Positions 9,175-19,200 of a stretch of 64,000 nt of DNA are shown here, one piece after another. How positions within the stretch are numbered: the stretch's first letter is position 1; every line of letters starts with the position of its first letter. The DNA comes from Paraflavitalea pollutisoli (GTDB lineage Bacteria > Bacteroidota > Bacteroidia > Chitinophagales > Chitinophagaceae). The notes below the pieces were generated by a model, which searched no databases, was not told where the DNA came from, and saw only the letters and a list, made by a program, of their open reading frames with translations. Where the stretch lies: NCBI RefSeq assembly GCF_029360705.1, contig NZ_JARKMX010000008.1, positions 1,053,949 to 1,117,948 of the forward strand, written 5' to 3'. Both the position numbers and the translations under genes were made by a program.

Positions 9175-9939
9175 TTACGACACCCGTATCAGCTCCTGAC
9201 GTACTTGCTCCTGTAAAAGGGCCGGTTGCAGACGCACTACTTCTCCTACTATAATAATGGCCGGATTGCTGAGCCCCGCATACTGTGCCTTGAAGGAAAT
9301 GTCACGCACATTGCCCACCACTATTTTTTCTTTAAGCGTAGTACCATCCTGGATAATTGCTACAGGCGTATGGCTTTTGCCACAGGCAGCAAAAATGTCC
9401 ATGATCGCTTCCAGCTTGCTCATGGCCATCAGGATCACGACGGTGGCAGAAGATTGGGCAGCCAGTTGAATATCGGCCGAGATTTCGCCAGACTGGGTGG
9501 TACCCGTGGTCACCCAGAAGCTTTCATTGATGCCCCGGCAGGTTAAGGGGATTTGTTGACTGGCCGGTACTGCGATAGCGCTGGTGATACCGGGCACGAT
9601 GGTGACGGGAATACCTGCCGTGCGGGCGGCCTCGATCTCTTCCTGGGCCCTTCCAAATACAAAAGGATCGCCGCCTTTAAGCCGTACCACATGCCCATGG
9701 GCGGTGGCCATTTCAATGATCAGGTGATTGATCTCCTGCTGCGACAGGGCGTGGCAGCCATACCGCTTCCCCACAAACCGGGTAATAGCACCCGGACGGG
9801 CATACCCCAACAGGTCGTCGTTGGCGAGTGCATCATATAATATAACATCAGCCTGCTGAAGGGATTTAATGGCTTTCAACGTAATCAGTTCCGGATCTCC
9901 GGGACCCGCACCAACGAGGGATAAATGGGGTAAAGACAT
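9175..9939 (-). CDS. cobA: Uroporphyrinogen-III C-methyltransferase (SUMT)
   Basis: This 254-residue enzyme methylates uroporphyrinogen III at C2 and C7 using S-adenosylmethionine to give precorrin-2, the precursor of siroheme. The family signature V-G-A-G-P-G-D-P-E-L-I-T-L-K-A is at residues 9-23, with the R-L-K-G-G-D-P-F-V-F-G-R motif near 83-94 and P-G-I-T-S-A near 120. The length is that of a single-domain SUMT, without the CysG dehydrogenase/ferrochelatase part, which must be encoded elsewhere. Its position opposite nirB fits a role in supplying siroheme for the nitrite reductase. It is transcribed ahead of the Crp/Fnr gene, likely from the shared divergent region at 9940-10128. Confidence 0.93.
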   Translation of the reverse strand: MSLPHLSLVGAGPGDPELITLKAIKSLQQADVILYDALANDDLLGYARPGAITRFVGKRYGCHALSQQEINHLIIEMATAHGHVVRLKGGDPFVFGRAQEEIEAARTAGIPVTIVPGITSAIAVPASQQIPLTCRGINESFWVTTGTTQSGEISADIQLAAQSSATVVILMAMSKLEAIMDIFAACGKSHTPVAIIQDGTTLKEKIVVGNVRDISFKAQYAGLSNPAIIIVGEVVRLQPALLQEQVRQELIRVS

Positions 9940-10000
9940 ATATCGAATGATTATTTATATGTTTTATGCAACATTTTTCTTGGAAATGATGATTTATTAT

Positions 10001-10014
10001 TCATAAATTTATGA
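10001..10014. promoter_or_regulatory. Perfect 14-bp palindrome in the cobA/nirB divergent promoter
   Basis: TCATAAATTTATGA is a perfect inverted repeat near the middle of the 189-bp region between cobA (-) and nirB (+). A second half-site, TCATAAA, follows at 10030-10036, and the related TTTATGC lies near 9963-9970. The layout suits a dimeric regulator controlling both directions. The cysteine-bearing Crp/Fnr protein encoded next door is the obvious candidate, by inference. The palindrome is AT-rich, so chance is a real alternative. Confidence 0.45.
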
Positions 10015-10128
10015 CAGAAGTCAGATATTTCATAAAGTTCTTTGACGATTTCTTGCCATATTATTACATGTTTATTTTTCTAATGCTTGTTTGTCAGTTG
10101 CTGTTAACACTTAAAATCAGGGCACTGC

Positions 10129-12630
10129 ATGAAAATCGTCATTATTGGCAATGGAATGGTGGGCTACAAGTTTTGCGAAAAACTGCTCGCCAAAAAAGGG
10201 ACCGGTACTGCTGAGCTGGTCGTTTTCGGAGAAGAAATGAGGCCCGCCTATGACAGGGTACACCTCAGTGAATACTTTGCCGGCAAGTCGGCGGACGAAC
10301 TGACACTCGCTCCTGCTGCCTGGTATGCCGACAATGGAATCACACTTCACCTGGGCGATCCGGTACAAAGCATCGACCGGGTTCACCAAACGGTTCATTC
10401 TTTTAAGGGGATTACCGAACACTACGACTACCTGGTACTGGCTACTGGTTCGGCGGCCTTCGTGCCACCCATCCCAGGCGTGGAAAAACAAGGTGTGTTC
10501 ATTTACCGCACCATCGAAGACCTGGAGATGATGACCGATTATGCGCGCCACGCGAAAAAGGGCGCTGTTATTGGTGGTGGCCTGCTGGGTCTCGAAGCAG
10601 CCAAGGCCATGCTCGACCTGGGCATTACCGATACCCAGGTGATCGAGTTTGCTCCCCGGCTGATGCCCCGGCAGATCGATGACGCGGGCTCGCATACCCT
10701 ACGCACCAAACTGGAAGCGCTGGGTCTTCACATTCGCACGAATACCAATACCACGGCCATCCTGGGTGATGAACACATCACTGCCATGCAATTTGCCGAC
10801 GACTCGACCATCGAGGTGGATATGCTGGTGATCTCAGCCGGCATCAAACCAAGAGACGAGCTGGCAAAGTTGTGCGGCCTGGAAACCGGGCACCGTGGCG
10901 GCATTGTCGTGAACGATCAACTGTCTACCAACGATCCTCATATCTTCGCCATTGGCGAATGTGCCCTACACAAGGGTATGATCTATGGCCTCGTGGCACC
11001 CGGCTACGAAATGGCCGATGTAGTAGCCGCCAATCTTTGCGGCGGTTCCAAATCATTTACCGGCTTCGACATGAGCACCAAGCTCAAGCTGATCGGAGTG
11101 GATGTCGCCAGCTTTGGTGATCCATTTATCAACGCCCACGAAGGACGCTCCATCACCTGGGAGGATACCCACAAAGGCGTGTACAAACGCATCAACGTAA
11201 GTCCCGATGGCAAGCACCTGCTGGGTGGTATCCTGGTGGGCGATGCCGATCAATACAATATGTTGCTGCAGACCTGTAAGAACAAAGTGGTGTTGCCGCC
11301 CAACCCGGAAGATGTGATCCTGGGTGCCCGCGGCGGAGCAGCGGATAGCGGTGCCGGCGTAACAAGCTTGCCCGATGACGCCCTTATCTGCAGCTGCGAA
11401 AGTATTACCAAACTGGATATCTGCCAGGCCGTGAGCGAGAAAGGATGTGAAACGGTAGACGCTATCAAGAAATGCACGAAGGCAGGTACCGGTTGTGGAG
11501 GTTGTGTGCCTATGGTCAAAGACCTCGTCAACCATACCCTGAAGGCCAACGGTAAATATGTACGCAATGTGCTATGCGAACACTTTGCGTATAGCCGTCA
11601 GGAACTCTTCGACCTGGTAAAGGTGCATGACCTCAAAAGTTACGAAGCCGTATTGGACAAGCTCGGCAAAGGAGATGGTTGCGAAACCTGTAAACCAGCC
11701 GTAGCCTCCATCATCGCCAGCCTGTGGAATGAAATGATCCTGCAGAAAGGCAATGCCACCGCACAAGATTCGAACGATCGCTACCTCGCCAATATACAAA
11801 AAGGGGGTACCTACTCGGTAGTGCCCCGCATTCCCGGCGGAGAAATCACGCCCGAAAAGCTCATCGTGATTGGCCAGGTGGCTGTGAAATACAACCTGTA
11901 CACCAAGATCACTGGTGGCCAGCGTATCGACCTGTTTGGTGCCCACGTCAGCGACCTGCCCCTCATTTGGGAAGAACTGATTGCTGCCGGGTTCGAGAGC
12001 GGACACGCCTATGGCAAAGCCCTGCGCACCGTAAAAAGTTGTGTAGGCAGCACCTGGTGCCGTTTTGGTCTGCACGATAGCGTGAGCTACGCCATCCGTA
12101 TTGAAGAACGATACCGCGGCCTGCGCGCTCCCCACAAACTGAAATCAGCCGTATCGGGATGCATCCGCGAATGCGCCGAAGCACAATCGAAAGACTTCGG
12201 CATCATTGCCACCGAAAAGGGCTGGAACCTCTACGTGTGCGGCAATGGCGGCTCAAAACCGCAGCATGCGTTGTTGCTCGCTACCGATATCGACAGCGAC
12301 ACCTGTATTCAATACATCGACCGCTTCCTGATGTTCTACATCAAAACGGCCGACCCGCTAACGCGTACCGCCACCTGGCTCAACAAGATGGAAGGTGGCA
12401 TCAATTACCTGCGCAATGTGGTGGTGAATGACAGCCTTGGGATCGCTGCCCAATTGGAGGCGGAAATGCAGTTGCTGGTCGATAATTACAAGTGTGAATG
12501 GAAAGAGGTAGTCGACAACCCGGAACTGCGCAAGCGCTTCAACCATTTTGTGAATGCACCGGCTGAAAAGGATCCCAGTGTTCAGTTTCAACCGATGCGC
12601 GAGCAGAAGCGCGCCGCCGAATGGAAATAA
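10129..12630 (+). CDS. nirB: NAD(P)H-dependent nitrite reductase, large subunit
   Basis: This 833-residue protein reduces nitrite to ammonium in the cytoplasm. The N-terminal ~400 residues are an FAD/NAD(P)H pyridine-nucleotide oxidoreductase (G-N-G-M-V-G-Y at 7-13). A BFD-like [2Fe-2S] domain follows with Cys421, Cys423 and a later G-C-G-G-C pair, then a second shorter helical segment with C-E-T-C. Next comes a nitrite/sulfite reductase ferredoxin-like half domain (about 555-620). The siroheme/[4Fe-4S] ligands are Cys638 and Cys644 (C-V-G-S-T-W-C) and Cys678 and Cys682 (C-I-R-E-C). Length and order match NirB. It heads a plus-strand run nirB-nirD-porin-narK-nasA-rubredoxin gene and diverges from cobA, whose product leads to its siroheme. 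All cofactor ligands are present, so it should be active. Confidence 0.96.
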   Translation: MKIVIIGNGMVGYKFCEKLLAKKGTGTAELVVFGEEMRPAYDRVHLSEYFAGKSADELTLAPAAWYADNGITLHLGDPVQSIDRVHQTVHSFKGITEHYDYLVLATGSAAFVPPIPGVEKQGVFIYRTIEDLEMMTDYARHAKKGAVIGGGLLGLEAAKAMLDLGITDTQVIEFAPRLMPRQIDDAGSHTLRTKLEALGLHIRTNTNTTAILGDEHITAMQFADDSTIEVDMLVISAGIKPRDELAKLCGLETGHRGGIVVNDQLSTNDPHIFAIGECALHKGMIYGLVAPGYEMADVVAANLCGGSKSFTGFDMSTKLKLIGVDVASFGDPFINAHEGRSITWEDTHKGVYKRINVSPDGKHLLGGILVGDADQYNMLLQTCKNKVVLPPNPEDVILGARGGAADSGAGVTSLPDDALICSCESITKLDICQAVSEKGCETVDAIKKCTKAGTGCGGCVPMVKDLVNHTLKANGKYVRNVLCEHFAYSRQELFDLVKVHDLKSYEAVLDKLGKGDGCETCKPAVASIIASLWNEMILQKGNATAQDSNDRYLANIQKGGTYSVVPRIPGGEITPEKLIVIGQVAVKYNLYTKITGGQRIDLFGAHVSDLPLIWEELIAAGFESGHAYGKALRTVKSCVGSTWCRFGLHDSVSYAIRIEERYRGLRAPHKLKSAVSGCIRECAEAQSKDFGIIATEKGWNLYVCGNGGSKPQHALLLATDIDSDTCIQYIDRFLMFYIKTADPLTRTATWLNKMEGGINYLRNVVVNDSLGIAAQLEAEMQLLVDNYKCEWKEVVDNPELRKRFNHFVNAPAEKDPSVQFQPMREQKRAAEWK

Positions 12631-12642
12631 GCTCATAATAAC

Positions 12643-12678
12643 GGCTGCAGGCTCTTTCAGATCTTCCCGCCTGCAGCC
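12643..12678 (+). other. Intercistronic hairpin between nirB and nirD
   Basis: GGCTGCAGG (12643-12651) and CCTGCAGCC (12670-12678) form a perfect 9-bp stem with an 18-nt loop inside the 142-nt nirB-nirD gap. A T-rich stretch (ttcctatattttt) follows after a few bases. It may be a partial terminator or an mRNA-stabilising structure that changes the nirB to nirD ratio. Confidence 0.5.
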
Positions 12679-12772
12679 CGTTCCTATATTTTTCCTCTGA
12701 TGATTGCCAGCCTGCCAGACAGTATGCCCTTTTGCGGTGTACAAGCTTTTTTATTGACCAAACTATTGCACG

Positions 12773-13123
12773 ATGCTCACACTTGAACAAACGATGACCT
12801 GGTTTACCGCCTGCCGGGTAGAAGATGTACCGGAAAACGGCGGTGTTTGTGTAAAATACAAAGACGAGCAGATCGCTTTGTTTCATTTTACCCGACGGGG
12901 GGCCTGGTACGCCACACAGAACGAATGCCCCCATCGCCAGCAGATGGCATTGAGCCGCGGTATGATCGGCTCACAAGACGAAGAACCGAAAGTGGCCTGC
13001 CCCTTTCACAAGAAAACCTTTTCGCTGCAATCGGGTAAATGCCTGAGTGGCGATGATTATGTGATCAAAACCTACCCGGTGAAGGTGGAAGATGGCTTTG
13101 TTTATATCGGCATGGAAGAATAA
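12773..13123 (+). CDS. nirD: Nitrite reductase small subunit, Rieske type
   Basis: This 116-residue protein is the partner of NirB. It is a Rieske-like domain that, unlike the cluster-less NirD of enterobacteria, keeps both ligand motifs: Cys52-Pro-His54 and Cys76-Pro-Phe-His79. It should therefore bind a [2Fe-2S] cluster. The rest follows the family, with N-x-C-P-H, then R-G-M-I-G and the V-x-C-P-F-H-K core. It lies 142 bp after nirB behind an intercistronic hairpin and in front of the outer-membrane barrel gene. The function as NirD is supported by position and fold; the role of a real cluster in the complex is inference. Confidence 0.92.
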   Translation: MLTLEQTMTWFTACRVEDVPENGGVCVKYKDEQIALFHFTRRGAWYATQNECPHRQQMALSRGMIGSQDEEPKVACPFHKKTFSLQSGKCLSGDDYVIKTYPVKVEDGFVYIGMEE

Positions 13124-13177
13124 CGAGTGTTTGCGGAATTTACCAGGAGAAAATGCACCTACCTGTTCAAAAATAAA

Positions 13178-13206
13178 GCCCGTGGAGATTGGAGTCGCTC
13201 ACGGGC
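13178..13206 (+). terminator. Hairpin between nirD and the porin gene
   Basis: GCCCGTG (13178-13184) and CACGGGC (13200-13206) form a perfect 7-bp stem with a 15-nt loop, 54 nt after the nirD stop. There is no T-tract, so read-through is expected. It may mark an RNA processing point or partial termination before the next gene at 13249. Confidence 0.4.
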
Positions 13207-13248
13207 AGTGGTCTTACATCGCAAACAATCTAAAACCAAAACAAAGCT

Positions 13249-14823
13249 ATGAAGAATTTCATTGCCAAATGCACCCTGCTGAGTTGCCTGGGATTGCTGT
13301 ACCTGACTGCTGAGGCACAGCTGACGCTTTCCGGGCAGCTGCGCATGCGCACAGAAGTGCGTAACGGACTGGGCAACCTGACGCCCACCGGTTCGAAAGC
13401 CGCTGCTTTTACTTCGCAGCGCACACGCCTGAACATAGGCTACAAATGGGACAAGGTCAGCTTCGGCCTTTCGATCCAGGACATCCGGGTATGGGGACAA
13501 GACGCCTCGTCCATCTCCCCTGCCGACGGCAACCGCCTGATGCTGCACGAAGGCTGGGCCGATATCACACTGGCCAACAAGGCCGACAGCTCCATCCGCT
13601 TCCGGCTGGTGGATCAACTATCGGTAAAGATCGGCCGACAGGAACTTTCGTACGATGATGTACGCCTCATCGGCAACCTCGATTGGCTGCAGCAAGGGCG
13701 CCGCCATGATATGGTACTGGTCAAGCTGCTACACAAAGGTTGGAAAGTGGACCTGGGCTATGCCTTCAACCAAAACGCCGATGCCTTTGGTGTTACCGGC
13801 ACCAGTTATGTGCCCGGCAATATCCCGGCCTATGTAAAAAACTCAGCCGGCACACTTGTACCTACCCCGGCCGGCATCATTCCGCTGGCCGCCGGTGGCA
13901 GTGCCGCCAATAACAGTGTCCGCAATGGCACTCCCCTTTTCACGAACCCGCCGAATACCAACGGCGCTACGCAAAACTACAAGTCATTCGCGAGCCTGTA
14001 CATCAGCAAACAGTTCAAACAAACCAAGCTGTCTGCCCTCTTCTTTAATGACCATTTTGGTAAATACAAGATCGACTCGATCACCGTCAACGGCGGTTAT
14101 GTATATGGTCGTCGCTTTGTCACGGCCGGTAAGGAAGATGGATTTGACTATACCGGCACCAGCAGCCGCTACACTTATGGACTGATGGTGAACCAAACGA
14201 TCGGCAGTGGCCAAGGGTTTGGTAAGGTGCTGCTACAGGCGGCTTACTATGGTCAATCGGGCAAAGACCGCGATGGTGTTTCGCTCGACGCCTATCATTA
14301 TACCGTCTCTGGCTTGTACCAAAAAGGCAAATGGAGCATTGGCCCCGGTTACGATGTATTGTCGGGCAATGACGCCGTATCGCCGTCTGGCAAGAACAAC
14401 CGCTTTGATCCGCTCTATGGCACGCCGCACCGGCACTGGGGTTACATGGATTACTTCTATGTCGGTACTGGGTCACCCGTTGGGGGGCTGAGTAACCTGT
14501 ATGGCAAACTGAAATATACCGACACCCGCTGGAGCGCCGGGTTGGATGTGCACGGTTTCTGGATCAACAAGGACATGAAAAAAGCCGATGGCACCGTGAT
14601 CGGTAAAAAGCTGGGGACGGAAGTAGATGTGCAGCTGAGTTACAACCTGAACAAGATCACCAACATCGAGCTGGGTTACTCGCTCATGAAGGCCACCGCC
14701 AGTATGCCCTTTGCCAAAGGACAGGCCACCACCGATGCGGTGGCTGATAGTTATCGCAAAACGAGTACCTGGTTCTATGCGATGATCAATATCAGGCCAG
14801 AGTGGATTTTTCCGAGAAAGTAA
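13249..14823 (+). CDS. Outer-membrane beta-barrel protein of the alginate-export type (putative nitrate/nitrite porin)
   Basis: This 524-residue protein has a clear signal peptide (hydrophobic core, then A-E-A-Q) and a chain of alternating amphipathic strands ending in aromatic residues (W-I-F-P-R-K). It resembles the alginate_exp family of porin-like barrels: an N-terminal S-G-Q-L-R-M-R-T-E strand, then R-T-R-L-N-I-G-Y-K and I-G-R-Q-E-L-S-Y-D-D-V-R-L-I-G. The family name reflects an algal-polymer exporter of Pseudomonas. Here the gene lies between nirD and the nitrate transporter gene, so passage of nitrate, nitrite or another anion through the outer membrane is the likelier job. That role is inference from context. 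It probably belongs to the same transcript as its neighbours, with a 56-bp gap to narK. Confidence 0.78.
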   Translation: MKNFIAKCTLLSCLGLLYLTAEAQLTLSGQLRMRTEVRNGLGNLTPTGSKAAAFTSQRTRLNIGYKWDKVSFGLSIQDIRVWGQDASSISPADGNRLMLHEGWADITLANKADSSIRFRLVDQLSVKIGRQELSYDDVRLIGNLDWLQQGRRHDMVLVKLLHKGWKVDLGYAFNQNADAFGVTGTSYVPGNIPAYVKNSAGTLVPTPAGIIPLAAGGSAANNSVRNGTPLFTNPPNTNGATQNYKSFASLYISKQFKQTKLSALFFNDHFGKYKIDSITVNGGYVYGRRFVTAGKEDGFDYTGTSSRYTYGLMVNQTIGSGQGFGKVLLQAAYYGQSGKDRDGVSLDAYHYTVSGLYQKGKWSIGPGYDVLSGNDAVSPSGKNNRFDPLYGTPHRHWGYMDYFYVGTGSPVGGLSNLYGKLKYTDTRWSAGLDVHGFWINKDMKKADGTVIGKKLGTEVDVQLSYNLNKITNIELGYSLMKATASMPFAKGQATTDAVADSYRKTSTWFYAMINIRPEWIFPRK

Positions 14824-14879
14824 GGCAACGAGGGAATAGATAGAGACATTATTCATCAACGAATCATAAACGCATTTCC

Positions 14880-16175
14880 ATGTTCAACAACCAACCATTA
14901 ACCAAACTGAACATCTTCTCCGCCAAAGGCGTGCAGATGCGCACTTTCCATATTACGTGGCTCACCTTCTTCTTTTGTTTCTTCGCTTGGTTCGGTATCG
15001 CTCCACTGATGCCGCTGGTGAGCGAACAATTGCACCTCACCAAGGCACAGAAAGGCAATATCGGTATTGCCTCTGTTTCAGCCACTATTATCGCCCGCCT
15101 TATTGTAGGTCGTTTGTGTGACGCCTGGGGGCCACGCAGAACCTATACTGCCTTACTGATCCTGTGTTCCATTCCAGTCATGCTGATCGGCCTGGCCAAC
15201 AGCTATACCAGTTTTCTGCTATTCCGCCTGGCTATCGGCGTGATCGGTGCATCGTTTGTATTGACGCAGTTTCATACTTCGGTGATGTTTGCGCCCAATA
15301 TTAAAGGCACGGCCAACGCCGTGGCCGGTGGCTGGGGTAATACGGGTGGTGGTGCCACCCAGATCATCATGCCACTGATCGCTGCGGCTTTTGTAGGGCT
15401 CGGCTGGGTCAGTAAGGAAGACAGCTGGCGCTATGCCATGGTGATACCTGGTTTTCTGCTGCTGGTGATGGCCTTCCTGTATTTCCGGTACACCAAGGAT
15501 ACGCCGCAGGGAAATTTCGATGAGATCGAAAGAAACACCGGCAAAAAAGAAAACACGTTCCTGCTGGCCGCTAAAGACTACCGCACCTGGATCCTGACGA
15601 TCGCTTACGCCGCCTGTTTTGGTGTAGAGATCACCATCGACAATTTTGCTGCTACTTATTTCCACGACGAATACAGCGCCAGCCTCATCATGGCCGGCCT
15701 CATGGCGAGCATTTTTGGCTGGCTCAACATCTTTGCCCGCGCGGTGGGTGGCATCGTGAGTGATAAGGTGGGCAACCGCTTTGGTTTTACCGGTAAGGTA
15801 AACCTGCTCACCATACTCTTGCTCCTGGAAGGGATCGGCATCATCTTTTTTGCCAAGGCGGGTAACCTGACCCTGGCCATTACCCTGATGTTCTTTTTTG
15901 GCCTTTGTCTCAAAATGGCGAATGGAGCCACCTATAGCATTGTGCCATTTATCAATCCCAAAGCTGTGGGCAGTGTAGCCGGCATCGTAGGGGCAGGTGG
16001 CAATGTAGGCGCCATGGGTATCGGCTTCCTGTTCAAGTCCATGCCCTATGCCGATGCCTTCTTTTACCTCGGCGTAGGTGTACTGGCAGTAGGTGTCGTT
16101 ATTTTAATCTATCGCCTGGTGAACAAACCCGAGGCGGAAGGAACGGTGGCTGCTGCTCTGCAACCCGCCAAATAA
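14880..16175 (+). CDS. narK: Nitrate/nitrite transporter, MFS (NNP family)
   Basis: This 431-residue inner-membrane carrier has 12 predicted membrane segments. Both nitrate-signature regions are present: G-W-G-N-T-G-G-G at about 151-158 in TM5 and G-A-G-G-N-V-G-A-M-G in TM11. The conserved F-x-x-x-F-A-W-F-G motif is in the first helix and an MFS R-L-x-x-G-x-x-x-D loop (R-L-I-V-G-R-L-C-D) lies between TM2 and TM3. It should import nitrate and possibly exchange it for nitrite. Its position, 42 bp before the nitrate reductase gene, supports uptake for assimilation. The start at 14880 gives a soluble N-terminus of about 20 residues before the first helix. The symbol follows the family; nasA is used for the same protein in Bacillus. 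Confidence 0.92.
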   Translation: MFNNQPLTKLNIFSAKGVQMRTFHITWLTFFFCFFAWFGIAPLMPLVSEQLHLTKAQKGNIGIASVSATIIARLIVGRLCDAWGPRRTYTALLILCSIPVMLIGLANSYTSFLLFRLAIGVIGASFVLTQFHTSVMFAPNIKGTANAVAGGWGNTGGGATQIIMPLIAAAFVGLGWVSKEDSWRYAMVIPGFLLLVMAFLYFRYTKDTPQGNFDEIERNTGKKENTFLLAAKDYRTWILTIAYAACFGVEITIDNFAATYFHDEYSASLIMAGLMASIFGWLNIFARAVGGIVSDKVGNRFGFTGKVNLLTILLLLEGIGIIFFAKAGNLTLAITLMFFFGLCLKMANGATYSIVPFINPKAVGSVAGIVGAGGNVGAMGIGFLFKSMPYADAFFYLGVGVLAVGVVILIYRLVNKPEAEGTVAAALQPAK

Positions 16176-16217
16176 GCAACCGGGGATGTACAGCGAACCG
16201 GGAAACGAATAATACTT

Positions 16218-19200
16218 ATGACTGAATCATTCAAGACGACCTGTTGTTATTGTGGTGTAGGCTGCGGTATCGTAGTGCACAAGGAAAAGAACGGCACCAT
16301 CCGGGTGGAAGGTGATGCTCAACACCCCGTCAACAAGGGTATGCTGTGCAGCAAGGGCATGAATCTGCATTATACCGTGAACGATAACCACGACCGGTTG
16401 CTGTATCCCGAGATGCGCTACAGCCGGCACCAGCCGCGTCAGCGGGTCAGCTGGGACGAAGCGCTGGACCGTACGGCTGCTGTGTTCAAAACTTTTATCG
16501 AGAAGTATGGCCCCGACTCCGTCGCCTTCTACGCGTCGGGGCAATGCCTCACGGAAGAATACTATGTTCTCAATAAACTGATCAAAGGGTTTATCGGCAG
16601 CAACAACATCGATACCAACTCCCGGTTGTGTATGAGCAGCGCCGTCGTTGGTTACAAGATGGCGCTGGGCGAAGACAGTGTACCGATCTGTTATGACGAT
16701 ATCGAACTGGCGGACTGTATCCTGGTCGCAGGCGCCAACCCCGCCTGGTGTCATCCCATCCTGTGGCGGCGCGTGGAGGCTGCCAAAGCCGCTAACCCAC
16801 AACTGAAGATCATCGTGAGCGATCCGCGTAAAACGCAGACCTGCTCGCTCGCCAACGTACACCTGCAATTGAACCCCGGAACCGATGTCGTGCTGCACCA
16901 CGCCATTGGTCGCTGCCTCATCGAAGCTGACCAGATAGATCATGCCTTTATCACGCAACATGCGGAAGGCTTTGAACAATACCGCCATTCCGTATTCGAA
17001 CGCAGCATCGATGAGGCAGCGGTGATCTGCGGTGTAGCTGCTGCCGACATACGGCAGGCGGCTCACTATATCGGTAAGGCCAAAGGTTTTATCACCATGT
17101 GGACGATGGGCCTCAACCAAAGCGTGATCGGTGTCAACAAGAACCTGAGCCTCATCAACCTCAACCTCATTACCGGGCATATCGGCAAACCAGGCTCCGG
17201 CCCTTTTTCACTGACGGGCCAGCCCAACGCGATGGGCGGCCGCGAAGTAGGTGGCCTCTCGAACCTGCTGCCGGCGCACCGCGACCTGCTCAATGCGCAA
17301 GACCGTGCCGAAGTTGAACGCTTCTGGGGTGGCGGCAAGATCGCACCCAAACCCGGACTAACGGCTACGGAGATGTTTGAAGCGCTGAACGACGGTCGGT
17401 TGAAAGCTATCTGGATATTGTGCACCAATCCCCTGATCAGTTTGCCCGATGTGCGCATGGCAGAGGAAGGATTGAAGAAAGCCAGGTTTGTCGTGGTGCA
17501 GGAGATCAGCCATCGCCCGGAAACCCTCGCCTACGCCGACGTGGTTTTACCGGCTGCCGCCTGGACGGAAAAAGAAGGCACCATGACCAATTCGGAACGG
17601 CGCATCAGTTACCTGCAGCAGGTAGTGCCTGCACCGGGTGAAGCCCTGCCCGATGCGGAGATCATTTGTCGCTTTGCCCGCAAGATGGGCTATCAGGGAT
17701 TCGACTATGCCAGCTTTGCCGATATCTACCGCGAACATGCCACCCTTACCGCTGGTACGCGCATCGATATCAGTGCGCTCAACTACGAAATACTGCAGGA
17801 AAAACGCAGCGTACAATGGCCGTATACCACCGCTACCGATGGTTATGGTACCCCACGGTTGTTTACCGACCATCAATTCTATACCCCTTCCCGAAAAGCG
17901 ATCATCCATACGGTCAGCGATATTAACGAATCCGAACAGCCGGGGGATGATTATCCGTTGATCCTGACCACCGGCCGTATACGCGACCAGTGGCATACGA
18001 TGAGCAAGACAGGCAAGGTCAATAAACTGCGGCAACACCTTCCGGCCTCCTTCCTCGAAATACATCCCGACGATGCCGATGCCCGGCAGATCAAAGAAGG
18101 GGACGTGGTGGTGATCAATAGCCGCCGTGGAGAGGTACGGGTAAAAGCCAAACTCACTACGGACATCAAACCCGGGGTGGTGTTTATGCCTATGCATTGG
18201 GGTAAAGTATTGCAAAGTGATCTCAACCGCGCCAATAACCTGACCAACAACCTGGTCGACCCCAAAAGCAAGGAGCCCGATTTCAAGTATACGGCGGTGC
18301 AGGTGCAACGGTACCGCAAGCCCCGGCAAAAGATCGTGGTGATCGGAGCGGGTGCAGGTGCCTGTGGTTTTGTACGCAGCTACCGGGCTTTAAATACTGA
18401 CGACGAGATCGTCATTTTCAGTAAAGAGAATTATCCCTTCTACAACCGCGTCATGCTGCCCGATTATATCAGCGGCACCCAGGAATGGCACCAACTGGTG
18501 AAGATGACTGACCAGGAAGAATACGATTATAACATTACGCTGCATCGCGGTACGAGTGTCGAGGTGGTTGACCGTACCGCCAAGACGGTTACCGACAGCC
18601 AGGGACAGGTACATACCTACGACCTGCTGATCATGGCAACCGGAAGCCGGGCCGCGATGCTGCGCGATGTGCCCAGCCTGCCCGGTATCTTTACGATGCG
18701 CAGCCGGGTGGATGCCGACCAATTCAAAAATCACGTTCAGGCCGGCAATGGCAAGGTAGTCATCGTTGGTGGCGGCCTGCTGGGCATCGAGCTGGCTGCT
18801 TCGTTGCGGGAAGTGAACGTAGAGGTAGTGGTCATACAACGGATCTCGCGCCTGATGGACCGGCAGCTCGATCCGCTGGGCAGTCAATTGTTGCACGAAG
18901 AACTCGCCGACAAAGGCATCGAACTTTATTACAACGACGAGATAGAACGTTTTCTGGGCACGCAGCAGATTGAAGGCATCCGGCTCAAGAGCGGCCTCAT
19001 GATCCAGTGCCAGGCCATCGTGATGGCCATCGGCACCGTACCCAATATCGAACTGGCACGAGCCACCGGGCTCGATTGCAAACGCGGCGTAGTCGTGGAT
19101 GAATACCTGCGCACCAATGACGCGTCTGTCTTCGCCATTGGTGAAATTGCCGAGTTCAAAGGCTTTCTCTATGGCATCACCGCAGCAGCCGAGCAACAGG

